Positions 34,901-47,114 of a stretch of DNA of 64,000 nt are shown in pieces (the stretch's first letter is position 1; each line of letters starts with the position of its first letter). The notes under the pieces were generated by a model. The model searched no databases and was not told where the DNA came from. It saw only the letters and a list, made by a program, of their open reading frames with translations. Both the position numbers and the translations under genes were made by a program. Where the stretch lies: contig JARUPY010000290.1 of the NCBI GenBank assembly GCA_029817715.1, positions 5,890,001-5,954,000 of the forward strand, given 5' to 3'. Origin of the DNA: Melastoma dodecandrum. Lineage: Eukaryota; Streptophyta; Magnoliopsida; Myrtales; Melastomataceae.

Positions 34901-36706
34901 ACAGTATTTAAAACATCATAACTAGGATGCCCTAATCTGCAGTGCCATCTTGAGTAGGTAGCTGGGGTAGTTGAGGCCATGGTATACACAGATGAAGGTG
35001 TTGAAGTGGAGTGGAGTGGAGACTTTAGATGTCCCCGTGTGTGGAGTGGAGTAGATCTGGTGTTTTCCGTGGGTGTTGAAGTGCGCGGAGGATCTCTAAG
35101 TGCTTGCTGAAGCAGGGAAAGCCTGTACAGCCCCTGTTGTGCCTGACCTCTGAGCATTATCTGCTTGGTCTTGTTGTCCTTAACACAAAAGCCAGTAGAA
35201 TGAAACGTCACAGAAACATCATTATCACGGCACAACTTAGACACACTTATCAAACGTTGAGTAAGAGCTGGGACATGTAAAACATGAGCAAGAGACAAAG
35301 GAGATGAGACAGAACCAGGAATGGCAGGATACATATGTTTATGACCAGTATGTGTAATTTGAAGATGTTCCCCATTTCTTTCCATAACCTTTGACTCACC
35401 CTGATAAGGGGATGTCTCCTTCAGATCACCAAGGACAGGGGTAACATGATGGGTTGCTCCTGAATCCATCAACCACGAATCAGGAGAAAATTGATCAGTC
35501 AGAAGGAGCAGTTGGTGACTGGAAATTATGGGTAGAAGAGTATCCCTGCTTTTAATTTTGAGTAGAAGAAAAACCCTGCTGCTCTTGAGACCCAGGAAGA
35601 GATCTGTATGCATAAGTAAAGTGGGTTTGAGGAGGATAAGTCGGTGCCATGAGATGATAACAGTTCTGAGCTGTATGGCCAACTTTATAGCATATTTGAC
35701 ACCTAGGCCGTGCTCTTGGAAAAGCATTATTGGACCACCTGGGCTGATAAAAGGATGTAGGAGGACCAGAAGGCCTATTGTTGAATGGACGAGATGGAGG
35801 CCTACTCAGAAGTCCAGATTGATGAGACATATTTCTCTGATCAGGATAAGTATTCTTCTTCTTAAATGCAAATCCAACCTGATCAGGTGCATAAGACCCT
35901 GGAGAAGACGGGAACCGAGAGAAATGAGTTGGTCTAGTAACAACTGGTCCTCTAGGTTGCATTCCACTACCACCTTCATTAATAGACATTGCAGAAAGAT
36001 TCACTTGCGGAAGAGCAATATCTGAGATCTGTCGCTTTTCAAGTCTCATATCAAAGTTTAGTAACAGATTGTGAATCTCGTCCAAAGATGGCTCATCAAC
36101 TCTGCTATAAATTACTGTAACCACAGGATCATATTCCCCTGGTAAACCTTCAAGAAGACACCAAATATTGTCCTTATACGAGACTATCTCTCCAATAGCA
36201 GCAAGTTGGTCCTTATGCATCTTCACAGTATTAAGATATGTCTGCATAAGTGTGCAATCTTTCTTCACTTGTTGCATTTGCATTCTCAAGTTTATAACCC
36301 TGGTTGTGGAGTTGGATTCAAACCACTGTTTTAAACTTTCCTATACAGCATAAGCAGAATCACAACACACCACTTGACTCAGTATCTCAGAGGTTAAAGA
36401 AGAGAAAATAAAACTCATCACCGATTTGTTTATCCTCTGCCATGACTTGAAATCTGGGTTTAGCACTCTCTGATCAACATCCAAGAACTGAGATGGGGGT
36501 TGTGACGTACCATAAAGAAAATCTTCATAACCTTCTCCTATCATGGCTGTAAGTATTTGCCCTTTCCATAGACTATAATTTCCTTCATCCAGCTTAATCA
36601 TTGATGAAAAGAAACCAGACGAAGTCTGGATTGGTGAGGGTAGATGATTGGGCATAGTAACCCTAGTACCTTGGCTTGCAACAGCAGAAAGAGGAGTGGT
36701 GGCCAT
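31969..36706 (-). pseudogene. Copia gag-pol, five stops
   Basis: Open segments are 36341-36706 and 35552-36289 (gag), 34822-35727 (protease and pre-integrase), 32653-34764 (integrase and RT) and 31969-32589 (RNase H plus an unusual acidic tail). Where the family residue can be inferred, at least two of the breaks are Trp codons turned to TAG (36341-36343 and 32653-32655). The RT and integrase segment is otherwise well preserved. Confidence 0.92.
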
Positions 36707-36731
36707 CCTTAGGATCAGGGTCAGTCAGACG

Positions 36732-36743
36732 AGAGCTCTGATA
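36732..36743 (-). other. Primer binding site, tRNA-iMet (decayed copia)
   Basis: The minus strand reads TGGTATCAGAGC, three bases from the 5' LTR end. Confidence 0.92.
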
Positions 36744-36746
36744 CCA

Positions 36747-37092
36747 TAATGGAGTTTAGAAATCAACCCAGAAAACAAAAACAGATGAAGAAGAATAAGA
36801 AGAAGAAGGAATAACTAAGAGGAAGAAGATGAAGGGAACAGGAAAAGATATTTCCTTAATTCAACAAAGAATACAGTCATTCTGTATATATTCACCTCTC
36901 CCCACAACCAACTCTCTCAATTGCAATCGATTTGTTACTCGATTGCAGAAACCAACGCACCAACACCCACGCACCACCAATTTCTTCGCTGTGCCCCAGG
37001 CTAACCACTTTTGTCTTCTTTTGCTTCATGGGTTGGGCTTAAAAGAAAAAAACTGCAGCAGGCTGAAGTTCTTGGGCCTTTATATTCCAACA
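36747..37092 (-). repeat. 5' LTR of the decayed copia (31.7-37.1 kb)
   Basis: The plus strand runs TGGAGTTTAG...TATTCCAACA, 346 bp. Confidence 0.9.
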
Positions 37093-37510
37093 ACCAAAAC
37101 CCCTCCTCACGCGAGCCTAGCCGCATCGGGCGAGTGAAGAGAGATTAACAACTCCACCCCCCAACAGACAGAGAGAAAGAGGAAAGATGGAGGGACGGTC
37201 CCTTTTCCTATTCCTTTTCCTCTGTATCTCCCAAGCGCCTCACGAGCCAACTCCAAACATTGATCTCTAAAAAATTACTTCACGAAAGATGAAGCCTTTT
37301 TGGATCACATGCTAAGCGGCAGTAGTTGCTTTCCTTACATTCCAACATCGTACCAACGGACAGAAATCTTTCCTCGGTTTTGGTCTTTGGTCAACACGTT
37401 CTTCCCATGTTTTTGGTCGGCACAATGCTACCCATCTCAGAACGGCCTTAGTTTAATCGCCCAAGTGCGCTTTAGATTACGACGTCCTCTAAGCAGCTGG
37501 CATCATCGGG
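37093..37510. other. Upstream region of Gnk2-like locus 3
   Basis: No gene. The copia 5' LTR ends about 420 bp before the TATA box of the next gene, so the element may affect its regulation. Confidence 0.5.
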
Positions 37511-37517
37511 TATAAAA
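37511..37517 (+). promoter_or_regulatory. TATA box of Gnk2-like locus 3
   Basis: TATAAAA lies 82 bases before the ATG at 37599, within the usual range for a short plant leader. Confidence 0.6.
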
Positions 37518-37598
37518 TCGAGCACACGAGACACTGCCCCAGCCCCACGAAGGAACACGTTAAACATCTAGGGCGGACGAATAGCCGGTAGCGGGGTT

Positions 37599-37997
37599 AT
37601 GGCGTCATTTCGAGGGATTTCAGTTGTCCTCGCGTCCATCGTCGTGGCCATCCTCGTGGTCATATCGACCGCCGAGCCTGACGTATCGGTAACAGCGTCG
37701 GCTTGCGACGGTAAGCAAATAAGCCTCGTTTCTGATTACGCCCAGGCCAGGAGGAAAGCCCTTGATGACGCGGCCGCCAAAACACCGGCCACAAAAGAAT
37801 TCGAATCCGGCGGTAAAGGGAGATACAATTCTGCTGTGTCCTACAGTCACGGGAAATGTAACAAAAAAGATAGCGGGGACTGCTCGACGTGCATGAGAAT
37901 CGCGGAGACGAACGTCTTAAGGTATTGCATGACTAACGCCGAGGGTTGGGTCCAGCTCAAGGATTGCTACGTCGGCTTCTGGGAGTTCAAAAATTAG
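37599..37997 (+). CDS. Secreted Gnk2/DUF26-domain cysteine-rich protein (locus 3)
   Basis: The 132-residue intronless product has a clear signal peptide (about residues 1-25, cleavage likely after STA). It contains exactly six cysteines (36, 87, 95, 98, 110, 123), the number in Gnk2. The signature is CNKKDSGDCSTC, C-x7-C-x2-C, one residue shorter than the canonical C-x8-C-x2-C. The closing CYVGFWEF lacks the common Arg-Tyr-Glu ending, so sugar binding as in Gnk2 is doubtful. A TATA box 82 bp upstream and an undamaged frame suggest a live gene. Role in apoplastic defence is inferred from the family. Confidence 0.78.
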   Translation: MASFRGISVVLASIVVAILVVISTAEPDVSVTASACDGKQISLVSDYAQARRKALDDAAAKTPATKEFESGGKGRYNSAVSYSHGKCNKKDSGDCSTCMRIAETNVLRYCMTNAEGWVQLKDCYVGFWEFKN

Positions 37998-40842
37998 TGA
38001 AAAGAAAAGAACGAAAGACTTTTATCGTGTTTGGTTTTCGTTTTCCGAAAGTTGGAATGAAAATAAGATGGTGAGCGCAATGTAATGCTTTTGTTCACGA
38101 CGAGCGGGAACATTATTGTGAGCTCGATATCCCATTGATTTCTCATCGGGATTTCATGAAATTATTCTCATTATCTTCTCTTTAATCTAAGATTCCAAAC
38201 ACATACTCATGCTCCCAAATATGAATTCGAATGCAACCTCACGAACATGTACGAAGAAATAAAGAAAAAATTATACGAAACTCACGAGGTTCGTGTAGGC
38301 TTGGCCTCGACCATGTAACGGGTGGTAGTAGACATTTTCGACTCTTGATACAGTTTCCTCCCCTGTATTTTCATAGATTTGGGTTCTGGGATTGCAATGT
38401 CCTTGTTCGTCGAGGAAGGAGTTCCCGATGGACCGAACAGAGACCCCTCGACCAGGCATATGTATTCTCGTCATTACATTAGAACTCAGAAGCGTTCCGC
38501 GCTGCTGTAACCTATGTAAGAAAATGATAAGAGCTGGTCTGTCTTTTATAGTATCCTTATTCACAGTTGCCCGCTTCTTTACTCTCATTGCCGAAATTCG
38601 GTTTCAGCCATTACTCTTTTTAGTGCTACTTTTTTACACACACCCATTAGAGTAAAAGGCAAGCCCTTAATTACATGTAGATAAAAAGATTTTACTCTCA
38701 TCTAAATTATTTAAAAAATATATAAATCATCTGAATCTTTAGAGTACATTAGTTCTTTATTTATTTTGCTATAGTTTTTATTCTTTTTATTATTTTTAGT
38801 TAAGACTTTCGTAAGTCAACGCTGCTGTGAGATTCAATTCGAGGAAATAATTTTATCTAACAGTTCGAACTTTTATGATAGTTGGTGTTGACTGCTCTAC
38901 GATAATTTTAATCAAAAGTTACTTCAAAAATTATTAGTAATTGTGTGCACGGATTGGAAATAATAGTTCCCTATTCATTAAAAAATTAGTCAAACGGCAA
39001 CGATTTAAAAAATTTTCAATTTAATTTAATTTTAATAAGTTTTTCAAAAACATAATTTGGAATCGTGGAATCCCATACTAAATTGAAAAACATAGCGATC
39101 CAGGACCAAATTGAAAAACATAAAATATTCAAGGACTCAACCTAACTATTAAGATATGTAGCTGCTGTTAATAAGAAAGATTTCTCAAGAGATTCTAATT
39201 ACAGTTTAAACCGTTTCAATCCGATGAAGAAAATCAGTTGAGCTCTCCAATCTACAACTCAGAAAGCCTTCTTCTGCTCGCTAAATCGGCATCCCGCGAA
39301 TCTGTCTCGAGACCAAAACTAGCCAGCGGAAGAAGTTCCTGTTCCCGTTCCGTGTACAAGCAGTCTCGTGAAGATGGCAAGGCCCTTCCTCATCGAGTTC
39401 GACGACTTCGACTTGGGAAAATTCTGTTCATTCCGGGGTTGCTGCATCCCTTTCGCCAGGAGCACCGATGTTGATCACACTGCATGGCAACTTTCAATGT
39501 GATATCGTAATCTGTAATCTTACCAAATCTTCGATACATTATTAAATGTGTACCTTTCCGAACAACAGACAACTAATTATTATTATTAGTAAAGTGGCAT
39601 ATCCTTAAATAGTGTCCTGCTCCCATTTCCTACGTAAGACAATTTCTCCTGATTCTTAAGCTACCAACCGTTGAACAACTACCACTTCACATTTTTAACA
39701 ACATAATACATGAGATCACAAGATAAGAACTTGGTATTATTAGCCCGATGATGTTAGGTAAGCAAATTTTAAGAGTTTCTGTTCAAAGTAAAGTAGTAAA
39801 AAAATTTTGTGAAATAAAGAACTAATTTTTAAAATTCGTCAAATAAATCCCGAATTATATAAAATGAACAACTCGATGCTTCAAACATCGGTTTCCTCTT
39901 AATGGGTTGAACTCGAGGTTGAACTCGATGTTCTTAATTTTTTTATAAGCGAATTGGATGCTAGAAACACCAATGATGTTAGTTAGGTAAGAAAATTTTA
40001 CGAGTTTTGTTAAAAATAAGTTTGTTGAAAAAATATTTCACGAGAAAGGGTAGTAATTTTCAAAATAATATCCCGAACTCGATGTAAGGAATATCGATTT
40101 TGCTTGTGGAAAATGAAGAGCTCCTTGTTTCAAACACCGAGTTCTATTAGAGGGATTGAACTCAGTGTTTAAAGTATCGAGTTCCCCATTTTTTATAGGT
40201 GGACTCGGTCTTAAAAACACTGAGTTCTTTGTAAATAGAAATCCGTATTTCTAACAGCAAGTTCTAGACATTATTTGACTAATTTTGAAAGTTGGTACCC
40301 TATTTCACGAAATATTTTTCGTATCTATCTATTTTGGAAGAAAACTCGCAAATTTTACTACTTTTTCTCCTATTAGAACGGAAAAAAATTATAAGAAGAC
40401 CCCTATATTTGACAACTAATAATAATTATAATAATTAAAGTAACTTTGATTGATATGCATGAATCACACGATCATCTGTAAGTTGTGATTCCCCGTATAC
40501 AGAAACTTCTCAATTTATATGCGAAGAGGATGGAATCACTTTCTTTTAGAATTTTATTTTAATTTTTTATTATTTTATTTTGTTTTATAAAAATTATGTT
40601 GCGTTATAATCAATTACTAATTTAAGTTTTCAAAAACCGGGCTGTGTTACGATATATGAGACAATGCATGATAGCTCGTTCAGTTTGGGTGATCTTTTAT
40701 TTGTGCTTTTGCGGCATCTCGGTTTGTTATTAATGTGGTTTGGACGGCTTATGGTATAGGCCCGTGTTGACGTAAAGCCGTGATGGAAGGCCCGTCACAC
40801 CTTATATTAACATGTGCGAGGTCCACTCTCGCGCGTAGCCGT
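37998..40842. other. Intergenic; mostly the inverted copy of 6.4-8.4 kb
   Basis: From about 38243 this is the inverted duplicate of copy A, with added palindrome repeats at 39.87-40.23 kb and AT-rich DNA. The frame starting at 39374 matches the first part of the 33-codon frame in copy A. No recognised gene. Confidence 0.6.
39871..40227. repeat. Array of five imperfect palindromes
   Basis: About 25-base hairpin-like units with arms related to GAACTCGRTGTTT and its complement: 39871-39890, 40075-40097, 40121-40144, 40158-40184 and 40202-40227. Copy A has only two clear units (6689-6714 and 6731-6754), so the array grew in B or shrank in A. Confidence 0.75.
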
Positions 40843-42250
40843 TGTCTCATCCACTGATGTTTCCCAACAACATCTCGGTTTCCCGTCGTGCATGTCCGTG
40901 CGGCTTGGCGGCGCGTCATCCCACGTAGTCTGCTCCCTGGCTTCCTGCGATCGCTACTCGGAGCTATTGCTATCGTCTCAGTAGAATCTGAGATGGGTCG
41001 ACGAGACGGCCTTCACGCCTTTCTACATCGTCACCCCAAAGCGGGATTCTCATGTTCAGACATCGGTAGTCTGCAGCCGGAGCAGTGGTCTCCAGATCAG
41101 AGTCATGACTACGAAGGCCTCTCGTACAGGACCAACGGACCGTTCGTGCTGATCGACCTGGTGAATTTCCGTTCAATCCGGGTCAACATGGAGGAAGGGA
41201 CCACATGGGTTAAGTCGGGTGCAACCCTTGGGGAGATGTATTATGAGATTGCCAATAGGAGCAGCGTTCACGGGTTCCCGGCGGGAATGTGTCTTAGTGT
41301 AGGGGTGGGGGGCCATTTTAGTGGAGGGGGGATGGGTATGCTGATGAGGAAACACGGATTAGCGGCCGACCACATAATAAATGCACGAATAGTTGACACC
41401 GATGGGAGGATACTTAATAAGAGAACCATGGGCGAGGATTTGTTCTAGGCTATAAGGGGTAGCGGTGCAACGACCTTTGGGGTCGTACTATCATGGAAGG
41501 TCAAGCTGGTCGAGGTCCCGGCAAAGGTGATGGTTTTCAACATTGCAGTATCCCTCGACGACCCTTCATCTATCCGCCTTTTCCAAAGCTAGCAAAATAT
41601 AAGCGCAATTTTACCACCAGAGCTGTATATCGTGATGGATATTTGGAACACATGAAGCCATCGGAACCATGTTTAAGTCTCTGTTTCTCGGGCCAACGAG
41701 GGATCTTATCAAGGTGATTGACAGGAACTTTCCCGAACTCGGACTGAAAGTTGAGAATTGCACGGAGATGAGGTGGGTCGAGTCGGCCGTGTATTTTCTT
41801 GGGGAAGAGGCAAAAAACCCATTGGAGGTGCTGTTGGACAGGGTGTCCCTCGACAAGGGCAGGTTCATGGCGAAGTGCGACTTCTTGGAGAAGCCGATAC
41901 CCCAGGAGGGGCTCCAAAAGTTATGGAAAATAATCAAGGAGGAGCCCATGGGGCGAGTTCTAATGGCGCCATTCGGAGGGAAGATGAGCGAGATATCGTC
42001 GTCGGAAATCCCCTACCCGTACAGGAAGGGGATCCTATTCGACTTGCGGTACTGGGTGGAATGGTGTCGACGGAAGCATGTAAAGTGTAAGCATGAAGGA
42101 GGCAACAGGCAGTTGGAATGGGTAAGGAGGATATACGATAGCATGACGTTGTACGTATCCAGGTCCCCGAGGGCGGCCTACTTGAACTATAGGGATCTCG
42201 ATATCAGCACAAACAAGGGATCGAACACGAGTTACGAGGAGGCGAGGAGA
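40843..42250 (+). pseudogene. Berberine-bridge-enzyme-like oxidase, inverted dead copy
   Basis: It aligns to the intact gene at 4.7-6.35 kb from its signal peptide end (VVSSTDVSQQH) to the SYEEAR block near the C-terminus. Lesions: no N-terminal coding part; TAG at 40982-40984; a 13-base deletion near 41104 that removes the residues before the FAD-binding His and shifts the frame; TAG at 41446-41448 and at 41590-41592, both at Trp positions; a frameshift near 41650; and truncation at about 42250 by a copia derivative. The Cys attachment motif survives as GMCLSVGVGGHFSGGG. Confidence 0.93.
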
Positions 42251-43856
42251 TATTCGTCATCAAATCCTATATAGGAGCTAAATATTCCCAATATCCCTAT
42301 TAATAGTGATGTATTGTAATTATGTAATCATCAGTTGAGAATTGTCATTGATCTCTATCATGGTATCAAGAGCAATGTCTGATCATGTGCTTCCTTCTCC
42401 TGTCTATCCGACTTCTCCCTCTACCCCATATATTCTTCCCCAGCACAATGCAGCTCAACGTACTTCAGATAATTCCCTTCTACCTTTAGGATTCGTTCAA
42501 CCAATTCTCCAGAATTTGTTTCAACCAATTCTTTCGATTCAACCATTGTTGAACCTTCGGCGACCTCTCCCATCTTACCTGGTATCAATCAGCTCGGTAT
42601 TGTTAAGCTCTCCGGCGATAATCATCAACTATGGCTATCATTGATGACTTCATACGTGGTCTCTGCTGACTTGTATGGCTATGTCGACGGCAGCATCCGT
42701 GCCCCGACCACGACTGTTACTCTACCAACTGGAGAAGTCGTGCCTAATCCTCACCTGTCACATTGGCATAAGTCAAATCACACTGATCGTGCAATCCTCC
42801 TAGCAACTATGACTCCAGAAGTTATGATCGAGGTATACGACATTTTTCCTGCATATGACATCTGGGCTACCATCAATCAACGTTTTTTAGAAAATACTCG
42901 TGCAAGAGAGTTGGAACTGCGAGAGTCCATCATCAGTTACCGCCTCACGACGCAGTCAATGAGTGACTTCCTCCGAACCATGAAGACGACAGTTGATCAA
43001 CTTGCTGCTAGTGGACGCTCAATTTCAGTTTCTGAGCTTATTCTTTACAAACTCCGGGGACTGCCATCATCATACGAGAACCTTGTCACCACCCTCTCTT
43101 ATGCATCAACGAATCTGACTTTCGATCAAGTTCGGGCAAATCTTCTCACATACGAGAAACACTTGAAGCAAAATGAGGCCCTTGATGCCGTGTCCAATCC
43201 ATTTGTTCTTAGAACATGCTTGCTGGAAAAGCAAACCAGACTTCCTTTTCAGAGTTCAAGTCTGAAAGAGAATGAAAAGGTAGTTGGGGATAGAGATGTC
43301 AAGTTCTTTAAAGAAGAGGAGTGGAATTGGGCGAGTAGAAGGTCGAATCCGAGCAAACTTGGTCTACGTCACAGAAGCCTGTTCTGGAGGAACATAATGT
43401 TTGAAAACAGAACGCTGAGGGACAGAACATCGAGCAGCAACTAAATTCTGATGAACAGGTTGGTGATCCATCGATAAGAGGTATAAGATTATTAATTGAT
43501 GTTTATGAAAGATGTAATGTTGTAATATTAGAACATGCTAGTTTTGAGGATACAAAGGAAGACAGAAGGTGTCTAGTTGCAATGCAGAATGAGATTTGTG
43601 AAGAGCAACCAGAAGGTTTTTGCAATGCAGAACTTGAACATAAGGTGAAGTACTACTATCTTAGAGGCGTGTGAAACAGATGGATGAAGTAGAGCTGGTC
43701 TACTATATCACAGAAGAGCAATTGGCCGATATATTTACAAAATCATCTAAAGTGGGAAGCTTAAGGAGAAGATTGGAGTGTCTATCAGCGTTGGATCCAA
43801 AAGAGGAGTTTGTTGGTGTTGGTTCAAGGCCGATGATAATGAAGACTAAATGCTAA
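42251..43856 (+). mobile_element. Copia deletion derivative (gag joined to the end of RNase H)
   Basis: A short LTR end (to CA at 42360) is followed by a tRNA-iMet primer site TGGTATCAAGAGC (42361-42373, one extra A) and gag (frames 42342-42644 and 42641-43444; WATINQRFLENTRARELELR, LYKLRGLPSSYENLV). The frame then jumps to a post-integrase phrase DVKFFKEEEWNW (about 43296-43331). At 43671-43856 the RNase H end appears (EEQLADIFTK). Protease, most of integrase and RT are missing. It cuts the BBE-like pseudogene. No 3' LTR could be delimited. Confidence 0.8.
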
Positions 43857-44784
43857 GGTTAGTGAAGGGTTAAATGAGTTGGGCAGTGGCCTAGAATAAA
43901 TGTAGGTTAGTGGCCATTAAAGATTTAGTGAGTTAGATTAATGGAGTTATGGTGTCTTTTCATTTCCTTTTGATTTATCTATTTATGTTTCGTGATGTAA
44001 TCTGTCAATCTATTATTCTATCAATCTAAACCCAGAAAAGAGAATTTGCTCAAAGGTTGTTTGAGTTTGGTTAGGCATCAGTCCTTTAAATGGTTGCACT
44101 ACAGAAGCTAGCGTCTGCAGAAGATTTTGTTGTTCTCAGTCTCTTTTCTATTGTAGTTTCTGCTATTAATGCAGGTTTCTTTCCGCAACGTGAGAACCTA
44201 CAAAGTGGGACAGCTGGCCAACCACTCCTTCGATCTGAACTACTAAACCGCACACCTGCAGCAACCTAGTTTCACATATTCCAACTGAAACACATTAAAG
44301 TCATGTTTTTCAATGCATAAGTACCTCTCATTACCGATTTTGAAATCGGTAAGTGTTTGTATGATAAGCAGTTTCGTTTATGACAACGAATTCAAGTTCT
44401 TCCCCGCCAAGGTTGAACATTTAAAGGTCATGAACTTATTCTTACCAGAAGTCGTGTTCCAAGGCAGACAACCTCACTCTAGTTCGGTAGCGAGCGCTCG
44501 AAAACATGAGCAGCCGAGATCGAGTTTGTTTTCGCTGATAAACACTATTTGTCGATGAAACTTAGAAATTTAAGCGTCAGTGGTTTCGTTAAATGGAACG
44601 GACAGCAAAAATTACAAAGACAATGAGTATGCTTGGTGGTGTTTAGAGAGAGCTAGGATTGGGTCGTCTGGTAAATTACGATCCGATCGTTTATGTTTTG
44701 ATGCCACGGACTAGAAAACATTTCGAAAAATGAAAACCTCTAGTAAAAAATAACCATTTTCGTAATACGTGTAAAAAGAAAGCA
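43857..44784. other. Intergenic, possible element tail
   Basis: No gene. About 43860-44170 may be the 3' end of the copia derivative, but I could not match it to an LTR. Confidence 0.4.
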
Positions 44785-45165
44785 CCTGGTCCCTTGTTCC
44801 CGAAGCACAAGAACACCACCGAGGCATTCGGCTGCTGGTCCAGCGACTTTAAAACCTCGTGGAAGTCCTGTTGCCTCGTAGAGTAGCTTGACGAGCCCCG
44901 CAGGTTGACTATTGGCCCGACTGGTACACCTTCGGCAGGCCAGGCTCTGACTGAAGGACCTTCAGGGGATGTGGCTCCAGCTCGAGGAGCGTATTCACTA
45001 TGATGCCCTTGGTCTTCCTGAACCTCCTATAGTGGTCGAGGAATTGTTCCACTGTCTCTGGCCGCAGCATTAGGGCTGGAAGCAGCTTTGTGGGAAAAGA
45101 AAGCTCCTCGGCAGAGTTGAGGTACTTGCCGCAGTCATCGTAAAGCTTCTGGCAGTAAATCATCT
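44785..45165 (-). pseudogene. UGT71-like glycosyltransferase, middle fragment
   Basis: The minus strand reads CQKLYDDCGKYLNSAEELSF, then EQFLDHYRRFRKTKGIIVNT, then after a frameshift near 44925 PVGPIVNLRGSSSYSTRQQ and SVVFLCFGNKGPGAF. This covers the linker and start of the donor domain of a UGT71-type enzyme. The N-terminus and PSPG box are missing, and an 8-residue block seen in the copy at 51.9 kb is deleted. Confidence 0.85.
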
Positions 45166-47114
45166 TGGGGGATTAGGACGAGCAGGATTTGAGTATCTTG
45201 GGGGGTTTGATTGGTGTGTTGTGTATAGTGCTGCCTTAGTATTGGTGTTTCTGGATAGTATGGTTAAAATGATGTGGAGATGATAATTGGATATGGAATG
45301 CGATTGGTTCTCTGGAGTTAGGCTTTGTTCGAGCAGGCCGATCGTGACCGTCGACGGGATGGGAAGTACAACTTCTCCATCCAACAAAGTGAAGTACAAC
45401 GTCTCCATCCACCGGTGAGAAGACGACCTGCATTGATTAGAATTCCATTCTATCATCATCCGAGGCAATTTAGGACGGGTTGGTCGGATGGACCGGCATG
45501 CATCACCCAATGTCCGTCCAATCCCAACTTGACAGAGCTTCGTATACAACTTCACATTGACCGGCGGACAGAGGGGAACACTTGTAATGGCACGAGCACA
45601 TCCACTGGCTCAGGGCCACCCTTCATGGCACCATCGTCATCCTTCCCAATGATCCATCCACAATGTTCCCGATTCAATCTACCTCAACCCAATGCACATC
45701 AACATCCCTAGATTTTCAGCTTTGTAGATTTACTAAATCAAACTTGTGCTGTTTAGAATCAGATTGGAACCCAATTCCTTTTTTCTCATTATGGTCAAAT
45801 TAATTATCTATTTACGGCTTCCTTCCTAACAATTCTTGGTGCCAACTTTGTACTGATTGGTGGTGGTTCACTGAAATCCACACCTCCAAATTTCCTGAAG
45901 ATGATCACCCATAGTGGCACAATTCCCCGAGTAACAATTTCTTTTTTAAAAAAATTAAACATATTAATCCCCTCCCCACCTCACCAATATATAAAAGTTG
46001 GAATTTCCCATGCCCGAATGTTTCTTTTCTTTTAAACATTTGACCCAAAAGAGCAGGGCATGATGTAACTTGCTCAGGACAGGAGGGAAGGATGAACAGA
46101 TTTTGTTCAGAGAAGACATTAATAGTAGGAGTCAAATCTTGGGTAGATCACACTATTAGGTGGTAAAAACAATTCGTTCCTGTCGGAGGATGAGACCGAT
46201 GAAACACTGAAGAAGCATGGCTGCTGTTTGTGTTTGTGTCAAGATTTAAATAATCTTTTTTTTCCCCACAGAGCAGACAAGGGAGAGCGGAGGGTGGAGA
46301 GAAACAACATTATAACACATGGCTAGATCCCAATGATAAGTACACTTAAACAAGAACTAGTAAATAATAAACTTAGTTAGGGGGGGTTTGAAAAAGAGAT
46401 TAAAAGATAGCAAAAACATTGAGAACTCTGTACCTAAACTTCAGCACCCCCCACAACAAACCCAATTTGTTCATAATTTTTTTATTACCTACAATCTATT
46501 TACTTTTTTCATAATGGAATTGGAGCTCCCCATATTGGTGTTTTTTTTTGTTGGGGGAGGGGGGGGGGGTCCCCTTTTACATATTCATTTGTTTTTTTCC
46601 TCTAAAGAATTGATTCTCCCCCCTCATTATTCTATGCTTTTTCTTTTTTAATCTTTTTGGCCTTAAGTGGACATGCCCATTGTTGGGAGTTCATTGGCCC
46701 TTCCCCCCTTTATTAAAATCATTTTCAATCAATTATACAAAAATAAATAGAAAAACAGGGTGAGAAGGAAAGGACAGAAAAGCAGCCCCCCCCCCCCCCC
46801 AATTGAATCTAGCAGAATAGTAGTAGTATTTGTGGAGCCATGTCACACAGATTGACTAGAATCAATGACTAAATAACAATAAAGTTATCAAAAACTAATA
46901 TTATAATTAACAACAAGGGTGTTTTATTGTCATATTCGTTGGACTAGCCTTAGCATCTGATTGTGGGTGATTAAAGAGAACTTTTAAGGCCTATGAAAGG
47001 ACATGTTAAACAAACTGTAAAGAGCAAAAGTCTTGATATTAAAAAATTGAGGAAATAATGGTTTAAGCTTATGAGTCTCATCTCATAAAACATTTAACAT
47101 AATATTTTTAGAAA
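45166..47114. other. Intergenic with homopolymer tracts
   Basis: No gene. Short imperfect direct repeats occur at about 45364-45412 (GAAGTACAAC..TCTCCATCCA). Long G runs (about 46552-46569) and a C run (about 46785-46801) are present. The poly-C/G tracts may also be sequencing trouble spots. Confidence 0.55.

Larger units (their letters stand above)
31731..37092 (-). mobile_element. Decayed Ty1/copia element with near-identical LTRs
   Basis: The 5' LTR is 36747-37092 (346 bp, TG...CA). The 3' LTR is truncated to 31731-31946 (about 216 bp). The shared part differs by about three positions. The minus-strand coding region reads gag (LWKGQILTAMIGEGYEDF), zinc knuckle CQICYKVGHTAQNC, protease WLMDSGATHHVTPV, pre-integrase WHCRLGHPSYDVL, integrase, RT with YVDDIIVTW and RNase H SSTEAEYRALANG. 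At least five stops interrupt it: 36341-36343, 35552-35554, 34822-34824, 32653-32655 and 32620-32622. It is not autonomous. Confidence 0.93.
38193..42250 (+). repeat. Segmental duplication, copy B (inverted relative to 4.7-8.4 kb)
   Basis: See copy A for anchors. The BBE-like gene here is on the plus strand. The copy ends abruptly at about 42250, where a copia derivative begins. Confidence 0.85.

Noticed and set aside
35528..36025. 165-codon plus-strand frame opposite the copia gag
   Set aside because: Antisense shadow of the zinc-knuckle region of gag.
46552..46801. Long G and C runs as possible quadruplex elements
   Set aside because: Homopolymers in AT-rich DNA are often sequencing artefacts, and no gene context supports a role.
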